DNA of 64,000 nucleotides. Origin: UBA4416 sp040387555 (GTDB lineage: Bacteria > Bacteroidota > Bacteroidia > B-17B0 > Aurantibacillaceae). Within the stretch, counting starts at the first letter, position 1; every line of letters begins with the position of its first letter. Position numbers and translations under genes: made by a program. Positions 51,257-60,523 of this stretch are shown one piece after another. The stretch covers positions 124,001 to 188,000 of the forward strand of contig JAZKDO010000005.1 in NCBI GenBank assembly GCA_040387555.1, given 5' to 3'. The notes beneath the pieces were generated by a model. The model had not been told where the DNA came from, did not search any database, and saw nothing but the letters and a program-made list of their open reading frames with translations.

Positions 51257-52290
51257 ATAGTATTAAAATAGGTCATATAACCTTAGGGAAAAATCATAAA
51301 CCGTTTATTATTGCAGAAATGAGCGGCAATCATAATCAATCCCTTGAAAGAGCGTTTCAAATTGTGGATGCAGCAGCAGTAGCAGGAGCACACGCTTTAA
51401 AATTACAAACATATACAGCAGACACAATAACCATGAAGGGCGCCTATACCATTAAGGACTCCAGTTCCTTGTGGAATGGCAGAGAACTCCATGATTTATA
51501 TCAGGACGCTTATACACCTTGGGAGTGGCACAAAGCTATTTTTGAGAGAGCAAAAGAAAAAGGTATGATAGCATTTAGTTCCCCGTTTGATGAAACAGCT
51601 GTTGACTTTTTAGAAGGGTTGGATGTTCCTTTGTACAAAATAGCTTCTTTTGAAAACACACATCATCCTTTATTGATGAAAGTCGCAAAAACCGGTAAAC
51701 CGGTAATCATGTCAACAGGGGTTAGCTCTATTGCTGACATTGATGAAAGCGTTAGAGTACTTCGAAACGCTGGCTGTAAGGATCTTATCCTTTTGAAATG
51801 TACGAGCACTTATCCGGCGACACCGGAGAACACGAATTTAAATACCATCCCTCATTTAGCACAATTACATGATTGTCTTGTCGGTTTATCAGATCACACA
51901 ATGGGGATAGGGGTTTCTGTTGCCGCGGTTGCTTTAGGCGCAAGTGTTATTGAAAAACATTTCACATTGAACAGGGCCGATGGCGGTGTTGATTCTGCAT
52001 TTTCAATTGAACCACAGGAACTCCAGGCATTAGTTGAAGAAACAGAAAGAGCATTTTTAGCTTTGGGAAAGGTCCGGTACGGTGTTCAGGAGGCAGAAAC
52101 CAAGAGTTTGTTTTTTAAGAGGTCTATTTATGTTTCAGAAGATATAAAGCAAGGTGATTTGTTTACTGAGAAAAACATTCGGGTCATAAGACCTGGAGAT
52201 GGTTTAGCTCCAAAGTACTATTTTCAGATAATTGGAAAAAAGGCAACCAGGGATTTTAAGAAAGGAACGCCTTTATCTTACGAGTTTTAA
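51253..52290 (+). CDS. pseI: Pseudaminic acid synthase
   Basis: 345 aa, NeuB-family (beta/alpha)8 enzyme with a C-terminal SAF domain. It condenses 6-deoxy-AltdiNAc with phosphoenolpyruvate. Seen are PFIIAEMSGNHNQSLERAF, KLQTYTADTITM, SPFDETAVDFLE, KIASFENTHHPL, LSDHTMG and EKHFTLNRADGGVDSAFS. The PseI- rather than NeuB-type call rests on the pse context and on the segment TADTITM. It is coupled to the GNAT gene by an ATGA overlap. Confidence 0.93.
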   Translation: MNSIKIGHITLGKNHKPFIIAEMSGNHNQSLERAFQIVDAAAVAGAHALKLQTYTADTITMKGAYTIKDSSSLWNGRELHDLYQDAYTPWEWHKAIFERAKEKGMIAFSSPFDETAVDFLEGLDVPLYKIASFENTHHPLLMKVAKTGKPVIMSTGVSSIADIDESVRVLRNAGCKDLILLKCTSTYPATPENTNLNTIPHLAQLHDCLVGLSDHTMGIGVSVAAVALGASVIEKHFTLNRADGGVDSAFSIEPQELQALVEETERAFLALGKVRYGVQEAETKSLFFKRSIYVSEDIKQGDLFTEKNIRVIRPGDGLAPKYYFQIIGKKATRDFKKGTPLSYEF

Positions 52291-52348
52291 ATTAGGGATG
52301 TCAGGATTTTATTTTTGAGACAATAAAAAACGCTGCACAATTTTTACA

Positions 52349-53821
52349 ATGAGCGAAAATATCACCTACGACAAAATTGCTTTATTAAATGAGTTGGAAT
52401 CTTATCTTTATAAGGTCAACAAGAAATATATAAATGATTTTCCCATAACAAGAATACAAATCGGTTATTTTTTAGAGATGTATGATTTGCAGATGGTTAA
52501 TAAGTCAAGTATTTCAAAAAATTTTGAGTTTAAAAAACACTCTGTTAATTGGAGATCTTTTAAAAAGCTTATCAAATTACGCGTCAAATTATTCTTTTTG
52601 CGTTTCAGGTATAATAATTTGTTAGCAAAAAAGGTGTTGCTCTTTGGATTCGTTGAACATTTTAAAGTTCATCCTAATGGTGAGAATGTTAATCTTTATT
52701 TATCACCAATTAAGAAGGAGTTAAAAAGGAATAGCGTTGAATTCGATGAATTATTAATTTCCAACAGCCAATCAAAAACTGACCTAACACCGATAAAAGA
52801 ATTGTATGATGTTTTATCCGAATATAATTATTTGTTATTTTCATTTAAAGCAAAATTATTTAATAATTATAAGGAAACCGAAAAGCAGGCAAAATGTATC
52901 CATGATTTTCTGGAAACGAAAATGGTTTCCGGAAGTGTCCATTGTGTAAACCTATATTACAAAACTAAGGTCACCAATGAGATCCTATATAATACTTTCA
53001 AACAGTTGATTGAAATTTTAAATCCCCGCTTAATATGGACCTATTGTTTTTATGATAATTGTATGCTAGCTATGTGCAAGGCCGCAAATCATAATAAAAT
53101 AGAAATTGTGGAATACCAGCACAGCCAGCAGTCAGATATTCATTTTGCCTATGCCAAATGGAATTTGATAGATATCTATAGGTACTATTTTCCGTCAATA
53201 TTTTGGGTCTGGTCTGAGGAAGATGCCGATAGGATAAGAAAAAATTTTTTGACTCAACAATATATACCGAAGATTATCGTGGGAGGTAATGTCGCTGCCA
53301 TTCAGCAACAACAAATATATAATTATAAAGATCCGACAGCGGGAACAGGAATTTTAATTTCACTCACAGGAGAGTGGATCCCTACTTTTTTAGAAAAAGT
53401 TATTGAAGCAGATAGCATGTACACGTGGTATTTTAGACTGCATCCAAGATACCCTTCAGATGCGAATAGCTTAGAGCTTTTTAAAAATAAATACCCTCAA
53501 AAGATCGAAACACTTAGTTCAAACACTTTGTCTTTGTTTGAATTATTTACATTAGTAACATTCAATATAACAGCCACCTCTGGCACGGCACTTGAGGCAG
53601 AATATTTTGGTGTTAAAAATATTATTACCGGAGATGCCGGCAAATTTATTTTTCGTGATAAAATTGAATCGAATAAATATTCATATGTATCTAACGAACT
53701 TGAACTTTCAGAAAAAATTTATAAACATGGAGTAACGAAAATAGATAGTTATAAAACCTCAGATCTTAGTTTATCTCAAAAATTAAATGAAGTCGTAAGA
53801 GAACTATTTATGGGAAATTAG
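52349..53821 (+). CDS. GT-B-like surface-polysaccharide glycosyltransferase
   Basis: 490 aa. The N-terminal half is not recognised. From about residue 230 the pattern (EYQHSQQSDIHFAYAKW, FWVWSEEDADRIR, YTWYFRLHPRYPSD, LFELFTLVTFNITATSGTALEAEYFG) fits the capsule and teichoic acid polymerase-like GT-B fold. It follows pseI by 58 bp, so it may transfer the pseudaminic acid or handle the acceptor. A truncated paralogue of its C-terminus follows directly. Confidence 0.6.
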   Translation: MSENITYDKIALLNELESYLYKVNKKYINDFPITRIQIGYFLEMYDLQMVNKSSISKNFEFKKHSVNWRSFKKLIKLRVKLFFLRFRYNNLLAKKVLLFGFVEHFKVHPNGENVNLYLSPIKKELKRNSVEFDELLISNSQSKTDLTPIKELYDVLSEYNYLLFSFKAKLFNNYKETEKQAKCIHDFLETKMVSGSVHCVNLYYKTKVTNEILYNTFKQLIEILNPRLIWTYCFYDNCMLAMCKAANHNKIEIVEYQHSQQSDIHFAYAKWNLIDIYRYYFPSIFWVWSEEDADRIRKNFLTQQYIPKIIVGGNVAAIQQQQIYNYKDPTAGTGILISLTGEWIPTFLEKVIEADSMYTWYFRLHPRYPSDANSLELFKNKYPQKIETLSSNTLSLFELFTLVTFNITATSGTALEAEYFGVKNIITGDAGKFIFRDKIESNKYSYVSNELELSEKIYKHGVTKIDSYKTSDLSLSQKLNEVVRELFMGN

Positions 53822-53823
53822 AA

Positions 53824-54196
53824 TTGTTAACAATTATTTACCCTGAAGATAAAAAGAAACTGATGGAGTTTAAAAACATATTTCCTGAAAAAATTGAAAT
53901 CGATGAGGCGAACCATTTACCAATTTATGAACTTTATAATCGCACATCAATTAGTATTACTGATTATTCAGGAGCAGCAATTGAAGCTGAGGAGTTTGGC
54001 TTAAAAATTATAATTATTGGTGAAAAGGGAGCAGGAATTTATAAAGAAAAAATTTCGCAAGGAAAATATATTTTTGTGATAATTTAGATAAGCTGATAAA
54101 AGAAATTAATCATAATTCCTTGAAAAAGAAAATCATATGGGAGTAATAAGGGATCGTGAAAATCTTGATAAAGCAATTCTAACTATTTTTAAATAA
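53824..54196 (+). pseudogene. Frameshifted C-terminal fragment of a related glycosyltransferase
   Basis: An 87-codon frame from 53824 encodes ITDYSGAAIEAEEFGLKIII and KEKISQGKYIFV, the counterpart of ITATSGTALEAEYFG and RDKIESNKYSYVS in the gene just before it. The frame then stops, but the +1 frame continues (DNLDKLIKEINHNSLKKKI, about 54077-54146), and a third frame gives GVIRDRENLDKAILTIFK ending TAA at 54194-54196. That last stop overlaps the next ATG (TAATG). Two frameshifts and the missing first 350 or so residues mark a pseudogene. Confidence 0.8.
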
Positions 54197-54900
54197 TGAA
54201 TCTGTATAACATAATAAAAAATAAATTTAAACCCACACTTCAAAAAGAAGTTAAAGTTGCTCCAAATTTTGGAGATTCTGATATTTCTAAACAGGCAAAT
54301 GTAGATCCAAGCGCTTTTATTTATAATAGCGTAATACATGGTAATGTGGTGATTGGACCAAGGAGCATGTTATATAGGGTTAAATTGGATGGCAATATCA
54401 CAATTGGTAGTAATACTTCTATTAACGGACCGGGTACAGAATTCTTTACTTTGCAAAACCCCATAAAAATTGGAAATTTTTGTTCAATTGCCAGGCATAC
54501 TGCAATGCAGGAACATAATCATGATATAAAAAAAATAACCACTTACTATATTCAGCAAAGGGTGTTTGGTGAAAAAACCGGAGTAGATGCTGTAAGTAAA
54601 GGGGCGATTATTATAGGTAATGATGTTTGGATAGGGACACAAAGCGTGATATTAACAGGAGTTCAAATTGGAAACGGATCTGTGATTGCAGCAAATTCTG
54701 TTGTTACAGAAAATGTCCCACCTTATTCAATTGTGGGAGGAACTCCTGCAAAATTGATCAGAAAAAGATTTTCAGATGAGATCATTGAGAAATTACAGAA
54801 AATAGAATGGTGGAACTGGGATATAGATAGAATAAAACGCAATCACGATTTGTTTCATGGCGATCTGACAATGGAAAAATTAATAAACATACAGGATTAA
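54196..54900 (+). CDS. Hexapeptide-repeat O-acetyltransferase (CatB/XAT-like)
   Basis: 234 aa. Left-handed beta-helix with hexad repeats (GNVVIGPRSMLYRVKLDGNI, IKIGNFCSIA), the active site His in EHNHDIKKIT, and GNDVWIGTQSVILTGVQIGNG near 145-165. The C-terminal tail (WNWDIDRIKRN) is typical of the CatB-related xenobiotic/O-acetyltransferases common in LPS and capsule loci. It probably O-acetylates a polysaccharide sugar. Overlaps the preceding pseudogene stop by one base. Confidence 0.88.
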   Translation: MNLYNIIKNKFKPTLQKEVKVAPNFGDSDISKQANVDPSAFIYNSVIHGNVVIGPRSMLYRVKLDGNITIGSNTSINGPGTEFFTLQNPIKIGNFCSIARHTAMQEHNHDIKKITTYYIQQRVFGEKTGVDAVSKGAIIIGNDVWIGTQSVILTGVQIGNGSVIAANSVVTENVPPYSIVGGTPAKLIRKRFSDEIIEKLQKIEWWNWDIDRIKRNHDLFHGDLTMEKLINIQD

Positions 54901-54903
54901 CTT

Positions 54904-56136
54904 ATGAAAATTCTCCATATAAATACTTATGATTTTGGTGGTGCTGCTACAGCCTGCCGCCGTATTCATTTAGGTTTACTTGAAAAAGGAGTAGATTCCA
55001 AGATGTTATTATTGCATAAATCGAAAAATATTCCTCAGTCATTTAAATTTTACACTAATCAACCTGCCTACAAACCTCCGGTTAAATTGAATTTAATTAA
55101 GAGAGTTTTAAATAAAATTGGTCGAATTGTTGTTCCGCCTCCTCCTCCACCTATTCCGAAAGAAAAGAGAATTAAAGACTTCAGTAAAATTGATCCGAGG
55201 GCAGAGTATTTTACTTTTCCATATTCGCCCTATGATATAACCTTATGTCCCTTGTATCAGGAAGCGGACATTATCCAGATTAACTGGGCATCTGGTTTTT
55301 TGAATGAGGAAAGTTTTTTCACTAAAAATACAAAGCCGGTTATATGGCGTATGCCAGATTTATACCCATGTGGTGGAGGCAATCATTATGAAAAGGGGTT
55401 CCCTTTTGAAAGCTTTAAAGAAGAAATTGATTTTAATCTGGCACTAAGAAAAAAAAGTCTTTCCGGAAAAAACATAGTGTTTGTGCCAATTTCGAATTGG
55501 GTAAAACAAAAGGCAGAGGATAGTAATGTGATTGGGGAATTTCCAAAAAAAATGATTCATAACGGAGTTGATTTTAATGTGTTTAAGCCACATAATAGGG
55601 GATTTGCAAGACAAGTATTTAATTTACCCGAAAATAAAATTATTTTGTTGTTTGGGTCAGATACATTGACAAATAAGAGAAAAGGATTTGAAATCTTGCT
55701 TGAAGCTTTGAAGGGTATTGATCAGGATAAAATCCAGTTAGTTGCATTTGGTCAGTTGACAAGCACGCAAAATTTTAATTGCATTTCAGTTGGCGAAGTA
55801 AAGGACGAATTATTGTTGTCTATTTTATATGCCTCTGCTGATTATTTTGTTATGCCATCTGTTGAGGAAGCTTTTGGTCAGGTAACTATTGAAGCGTTGG
55901 CAAGTGGTACACCTGTTATATCTTTTCCAAATGGTGGAAGTGTGGATATAATTAAAAATGGTTTAAATGGGTTTTTAGCTAAAGGGTTTGCGGCCAATGA
56001 CCTAAAAGACGCAATCAATGAAGGTTTAAACACAAATTTTAACAAGGATAAACTGTTGGAGGATGTTCATCAGCGATTTAATATCGTTGATAAGGTTGAT
56101 GAATACATTAACTTATATAAATCAGCACTTCAATGA
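54904..56136 (+). CDS. GT4 glycosyltransferase
   Basis: 410 aa with the N-terminal KILHINTYDFGGAATACRRIH, a Gly-rich donor-side loop, and the GT4 C-terminal domain: NGVDFNVFKP, then FGSDTLTNKRKGFEILLEAL and MPSVEEAFGQVTIEALASGTPV with the two Glu residues of the E-x7-E signature. A run of seven prolines (VVPPPPPPIP) sits in the middle of the N-terminal domain and is unusual. It adds a sugar from a nucleotide donor; the donor and linkage are unknown. It overlaps the next gene by 4 bp. Confidence 0.88.
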   Translation: MKILHINTYDFGGAATACRRIHLGLLEKGVDSKMLLLHKSKNIPQSFKFYTNQPAYKPPVKLNLIKRVLNKIGRIVVPPPPPPIPKEKRIKDFSKIDPRAEYFTFPYSPYDITLCPLYQEADIIQINWASGFLNEESFFTKNTKPVIWRMPDLYPCGGGNHYEKGFPFESFKEEIDFNLALRKKSLSGKNIVFVPISNWVKQKAEDSNVIGEFPKKMIHNGVDFNVFKPHNRGFARQVFNLPENKIILLFGSDTLTNKRKGFEILLEALKGIDQDKIQLVAFGQLTSTQNFNCISVGEVKDELLLSILYASADYFVMPSVEEAFGQVTIEALASGTPVISFPNGGSVDIIKNGLNGFLAKGFAANDLKDAINEGLNTNFNKDKLLEDVHQRFNIVDKVDEYINLYKSALQ

Positions 56137-56930
56137 AAATCTCAATTGTCACAATCAATTATAACAACCGGTTAGGGTTAAAGCGGACAATAGAGAGTGT
56201 TTTAACTCAATCGTGGAAAGATTTTGAATATATAATTATTGATGGTAAGAGTAATGATGGGAGTGAGGAAATTATCAGACAGCATGAGAAAGAAATTGCT
56301 TATTGGGTGAGTGAAAAAGATTCAGGCATCTATCATGCTATGAATAAAGGTATAAAAAGGGCAAGCGGCGAATACCTGTTATTTTTGAATAGTGGTGACG
56401 AATTCTTTTCTTCAACCGTTTTAGAGGATCAAAATGAAAGGATCAATTCTGAGGACTTAATATATTTTGATATTTTGGTAAAAGATAATGATAAAGAGTT
56501 TGTCAAAACATACCCTGAAAAATTAAGCATTAACTATTTGTTTAGAGATACGTTGCCTCATCCGGCAACCTTTATAAAAAGAACATTATTTGAGAAAATA
56601 GGTTTATATGACGAATCGTTAGTAATTGTATCGGATTGGAAATTTTTCATTTCTGCTGTTTTAAAATTTAACTGCACTTCAAAGTATGTTCATAGTGTAC
56701 TTTCTGTGTTTTATTTAGATGGAATTAGTTCGAATGTGGAGAATAAGGCGCTAATAAAAGCGGAAAAAACGGCCATTTTTGAGAATGAATTTTCGTTAAT
56801 TAAAGAAGAAGCTGATTTATCCATTCAAAGAAGAAATCAATTAGATGAGCTTAAGGGGAAAGTTAATGCCTTTAAAAAAACCTATGGCTACAGAATATTG
56901 AAAAAGTTAAATATAGTCAATGGATTATAG
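56133..56930 (+). CDS. GT2 glycosyltransferase
   Basis: 265 aa with the GT-A fold: KISIVTINYNNRLGLKRTIES, DGKSNDGSEEII, SEKDSGIYHAMNKGIKRASGEYLLFLNSGDEF (the latter includes the aspartates that bind metal and the nucleotide). The WKDFEYIIIDG and HPATFIKRTLF segments are common to WcaA-like family 2 enzymes. Start overlaps the previous stop by 4 bp, and its end overlaps the next gene by 11 bp. Confidence 0.9.
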   Translation: MKISIVTINYNNRLGLKRTIESVLTQSWKDFEYIIIDGKSNDGSEEIIRQHEKEIAYWVSEKDSGIYHAMNKGIKRASGEYLLFLNSGDEFFSSTVLEDQNERINSEDLIYFDILVKDNDKEFVKTYPEKLSINYLFRDTLPHPATFIKRTLFEKIGLYDESLVIVSDWKFFISAVLKFNCTSKYVHSVLSVFYLDGISSNVENKALIKAEKTAIFENEFSLIKEEADLSIQRRNQLDELKGKVNAFKKTYGYRILKKLNIVNGL

Positions 56931-57777
56931 TATAGTTTCAGTTATAGTACCATGTTATAATCATTCACAATATTTAAGTGAATGTCTTATGTCTGTTTTG
57001 AACCAAACGTTTTCAAAATGGGAATGTATTATTGTTGACGATGGTAGCACTGATGAAACTGAAAAAATATGCAGGAACTGGTGTGAAAAAGACAAGCGGT
57101 TTATATATATTAAGCAGGATAATAAAGGAGTATCAGCTGCCAGAAATAATGGCATCAGGGAAGCTAAAGGAAAATATATTTTACCTCTCGATGGAGACGA
57201 TAAATTAGGGAAGACATATATTGATGAATGTTATCGTATTATAAAAGAACGACCTGAGGTTTCCTTGGTATATGGTAAGGTTTTCAGATTTGGAGATATA
57301 AATGATGAGTGGATATTGCCTGAGTATTCGTTTAAGAATTTGCTAAATGGCAATATGATTGTATGTACTGCAATGTATAGAAAATCTGATTGCTTGAATA
57401 TTGGTGGCTACGATGAGAGTATGCATTTAGGATTAGAAGATTGGGAGTTCCTAATCAATCTATTGAAAAAAGGTGGCACCGTTATTAGACTTCAAACTTG
57501 TGCTTTTTTTTATCGCATTAAAGAACGTTCCAGAAATGCCGATTTAAATAATTCAAGCAATAATATGTTTAGCGTTAAAGAATATGTGTTTAGTAAGCAT
57601 TTTAGCTTGTATTCAACGGATAGTTTATATAAACTTTTCTTGTCTAGGAATGCTATAAAAACGGAATTGAATAAAACTCAAAAAATGTTGAATAATTTAG
57701 AGAAAAACTTAAGTATTAGTCAAATCATAAAGTTGTTAGTTAAGAGGGTGATGTTTAAAATTGGTTTACGGAAATGA
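56920..57777 (+). CDS. GT2 glycosyltransferase
   Basis: 285 aa GT-A enzyme: SVIVPCYNHSQYLSECLMSV, IIVDDGSTDETEKI, KGVSAARNNGIREAKGKYILPLDGDDKL with the DGDD metal site, and a late LGLEDWEFLINLLKKGG segment containing the catalytic-type ED. The last 60 residues are a helical tail, probably membrane-peripheral. The donor and acceptor are unknown. Confidence 0.9.
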   Translation: MDYSIVSVIVPCYNHSQYLSECLMSVLNQTFSKWECIIVDDGSTDETEKICRNWCEKDKRFIYIKQDNKGVSAARNNGIREAKGKYILPLDGDDKLGKTYIDECYRIIKERPEVSLVYGKVFRFGDINDEWILPEYSFKNLLNGNMIVCTAMYRKSDCLNIGGYDESMHLGLEDWEFLINLLKKGGTVIRLQTCAFFYRIKERSRNADLNNSSNNMFSVKEYVFSKHFSLYSTDSLYKLFLSRNAIKTELNKTQKMLNNLEKNLSISQIIKLLVKRVMFKIGLRK

Positions 57778-57791
57778 GTAAAAACTAAAAA

Positions 57792-58718
57792 GTGATAAAA
57801 GTTTCTGTTATAGTACCAAATTATAATCATGCAAAATTTTTGCCCAAACGTTTGGAAAGCATTTTTAACCAGACTTATGAGGATTTTGAAGTGATTCTTC
57901 TTGATGATTGTTCAAACGACGACAGTGTTTCTATTCTTAACTCGTATACGGCTCATCCTAAAGTGTCACATTTTGTTGTAAATACGGAGAATTCAGGTAG
58001 CCCTTTTAAACAATGGAAAAAGGGGATTGAGTTAGCGAAGGGAAGCTTTATTTGGATAGCAGAAAGCGATGATTATTGCTCACCCTTTTTGTTGGAAAAG
58101 ATCATCTCATTTATTAATTGTAACAAAGAAGAACTTGGTTTGGTATATACACAAACCGTAGATGTAAATGAAAAAGGCGAAGAAATATTTGACAGGATAA
58201 AATATACTTCCGGATTTGATCCTAATATATGGCAACAAAATTATACTATGCCAGGCACTACATTTATTGAAAATTATTTAAAAGTTAAAAATGTAATTCC
58301 CAATGCAAGTGCCGTTCTTTTCAAAAAGGCACTTGTAGACGATTCCATATTTAGTAATGAATTAGTGTCGATGCGTATGGCGGGGGATTGGCTTTTTTGG
58401 ATAAAAATATTACCAAAAACACATATTGGTTTTATTGCAGAAACTTTAAATTATTTTAGAAACCATAAAAACGTAACGCGTAATCATAATTCTAAGGAAA
58501 AGTTATTTAACAGGGTAATGGAAGAGCGTAACGTGAGAAGTTATTTGAAAAACAGGTTTGGCATTAATCAGGAAGCGGAATGGAATAACCTCCATAAGAT
58601 GTGGTTTAAATCAAATAAATTTTCGTCAATATTTTTCAGACGTTTTTATGCTTTGAGATTACCCGGAGTATCAGTGTTAAGTTATTTGAAAAAATATATT
58701 TGTGTGCGTCTCAGCTAA
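57792..58718 (+). CDS. GT2 glycosyltransferase
   Basis: 308 aa starting with GTG at 57792. GT-A landmarks: KVSVIVPNYNHAKFLPKRLE, VILLDDCSNDDS, KGSFIWIAESDDYCSPFLL with the ESDD metal site, and MRMAGDWLFWIKIL. The tail is basic (FRRFYALR). Typical of enzymes that extend O-antigen or capsule repeat units. Separated by 14 bp from the previous gene and 4 bp from the next. Confidence 0.88.
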   Translation: MIKVSVIVPNYNHAKFLPKRLESIFNQTYEDFEVILLDDCSNDDSVSILNSYTAHPKVSHFVVNTENSGSPFKQWKKGIELAKGSFIWIAESDDYCSPFLLEKIISFINCNKEELGLVYTQTVDVNEKGEEIFDRIKYTSGFDPNIWQQNYTMPGTTFIENYLKVKNVIPNASAVLFKKALVDDSIFSNELVSMRMAGDWLFWIKILPKTHIGFIAETLNYFRNHKNVTRNHNSKEKLFNRVMEERNVRSYLKNRFGINQEAEWNNLHKMWFKSNKFSSIFFRRFYALRLPGVSVLSYLKKYICVRLS

Positions 58719-58722
58719 AGAT

Positions 58723-59415
58723 ATGATCACTGTAGGTAATGGAATGTTGGCAAAAGCTTTCAGAAACAGGAAGATGAAAGCGGATGTCATTTTGTTTGCA
58801 TCGGGGGTATCTAACTCCCTGGAAAATGAAATTTCGGAATTTGAAAGAGAACGATTATTGTTGAAGGATGTTTTGTCAACATTAGAAAATAAAACTATCG
58901 TATATTTCAGTACCTGTAGCATATACGATGATTCTGTAAATAACAATGCCTATGTAAAGCATAAATTATTAATGGAGAATCTGATCAAAAAATCAGGAAA
59001 TAATTATCTGATCTGTCGTGTATCTAATGTGGTTGGCGGAAACGGTAATCAGAATACTATTTTTAATTTTTTCATGAATAAAATCAGGGATCAGGAAATT
59101 TTTGAGGTATGGAAAAATGCTGAACGAAACCTGATTGATATTGATGATGTTGTATTTATTGTGAGTAAGATCATAGAAAAAGGAATAATAAATAGAGTAC
59201 TGAATATTGCTAACAGAAAGAACTATCAAATAACTGATATCATAGAAAAAATGGAAACCTTTACGGGTAAGATAGCAATACATAAATTGTTGGATAAGGG
59301 TTGTCCACTGAATATTGATGTTAGTTATCTCGAGGGAAATATTAAAGAATACGTTGCCTTATTTGATGTGAACTATTTGAATAAGTTATTAAATAAATAT
59401 TATACTAATGAGTAA
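58723..59415 (+). CDS. Short NAD(P)-binding epimerase/dehydratase-like protein
   Basis: 230 aa from the ATG at 58723 (MITVGNGMLAKAF); a longer frame from 58702 overlaps the previous gene. The Rossmann start is VGNGMLAKAF, then VYFSTCSIYDDS with the SDR Ser region and NNAYVKHK with Tyr-Lys, and CRVSNVVGGNGNQ. It is shorter than usual (230 rather than about 310 residues) because the first strands are compressed. Probably alters a nucleotide sugar for one of the neighbouring transferases; substrate unknown. Confidence 0.72.
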   Translation: MITVGNGMLAKAFRNRKMKADVILFASGVSNSLENEISEFERERLLLKDVLSTLENKTIVYFSTCSIYDDSVNNNAYVKHKLLMENLIKKSGNNYLICRVSNVVGGNGNQNTIFNFFMNKIRDQEIFEVWKNAERNLIDIDDVVFIVSKIIEKGIINRVLNIANRKNYQITDIIEKMETFTGKIAIHKLLDKGCPLNIDVSYLEGNIKEYVALFDVNYLNKLLNKYYTNE

Positions 59416-60523
59416 GACTAGGATAGCCATACTTACTCCTAACGAAAATGCTTATTCTGAAACTTTTATTCATAAGCATATTGAATTTTTGCCTTTTGAA
59501 AAAATAGTCATATTCGGGAGCGATATTCCCTTTAAAATGCGTGGTGAGGACGATCATTTTCTCCCACTAAGTTTTTTGGAAAAGGTTAAGCGAAAAATTA
59601 GGCCTGTTGCCAATGATTATAGAGAATTAAGACTAAAATATTTTTTATCCAAATATAAAATACAGGCTGTATTAGCAGAATTCGTATATACGGGAGCTAA
59701 TATTGTAAAGATATGTGAAGAATTGAATATACCCATTGTTACAACGGGCTTAGGATATGAGCTTTCTCATACTAAAACAATTGAGCAATACAGAGAAGCT
59801 TACAAGGGTCTAGCTAAAACGGACACAACTGTTATAGTTGTCGCAAAATATATGATGAGTGTTCTTTTTGAACTGGGTTTTAAAAATGAAAAAGTTATAT
59901 ATTCACCCGCAGGGGCTTCACCGGATTTTTTTAATGTGGTTCCTAATTATAATAGCAAACAGATCGTTGCAATTGGCCGCTTTGTTTCCAAAAAAGCACC
60001 ACACCTTACTATTTTTGCATTTCATAAAGTATTATCGGTTGTACCTGATGCGAAATTAATTATGGCGGGTGACGGACTTTATTTTGATCTATGTATTGAC
60101 ATTGTCAAATGTCTGGGGATCGAACAAAAAGTAATTTTTGTTGGGAGTATTACCCAACAACAACAAAAAATGTATTTTGAAAGTAGTAGAGTTTTTGTAC
60201 AGCATTCCAGAATAAGCAAAGATGGTGATTCGGAAGGAACTCCGGTAGTTATTATAGAAGCATCTTCCGCTGGCTTGCCGGTCATATCAACCTTTCATGC
60301 GGGAATTCCTGATGTAATTGTTCACGAACAAACAGGTTTTCTGGTTAAGGAAGGTGACATGGATAAAATGGCCGATTATATGATTAGGTTATTGCAGGAT
60401 AGCGAACAGTCAAAAAAAATGGGTGAAAGGGGACGCGAGTATATTCGGAAAAATTTCACTCTTGAACAACATATCAATATTGTCGCAACAGCTATAGAAA
60501 ATGCTGTTAATAAAAGAAAATGA
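59408..60523 (+). CDS. GT4 glycosyltransferase
   Basis: 371 aa. N-terminus RIAILTPNENAYSETFIHKH, then a donor-binding half with VAIGRFVSKKAPHLTIFAFH, LIMAGDGLYFD and the GT4 E-x7-E region DSEGTPVVIIEASSAGLPVI. The FVQHSRISKDGDSEGTP segment is typical of family 4 enzymes in colanic acid-type loci. Overlaps the preceding gene by 8 bp and the following by 4 bp, so translation is coupled. Confidence 0.9.
   Translation: MSKTRIAILTPNENAYSETFIHKHIEFLPFEKIVIFGSDIPFKMRGEDDHFLPLSFLEKVKRKIRPVANDYRELRLKYFLSKYKIQAVLAEFVYTGANIVKICEELNIPIVTTGLGYELSHTKTIEQYREAYKGLAKTDTTVIVVAKYMMSVLFELGFKNEKVIYSPAGASPDFFNVVPNYNSKQIVAIGRFVSKKAPHLTIFAFHKVLSVVPDAKLIMAGDGLYFDLCIDIVKCLGIEQKVIFVGSITQQQQKMYFESSRVFVQHSRISKDGDSEGTPVVIIEASSAGLPVISTFHAGIPDVIVHEQTGFLVKEGDMDKMADYMIRLLQDSEQSKKMGERGREYIRKNFTLEQHINIVATAIENAVNKRK

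Noticed and set aside
53824..54087. An independent 87-aa protein starting at TTG 53824
   Set aside because: It is the C-terminal part of a glycosyltransferase domain whose other frames continue beyond its stop; it is better read as a pseudogene.
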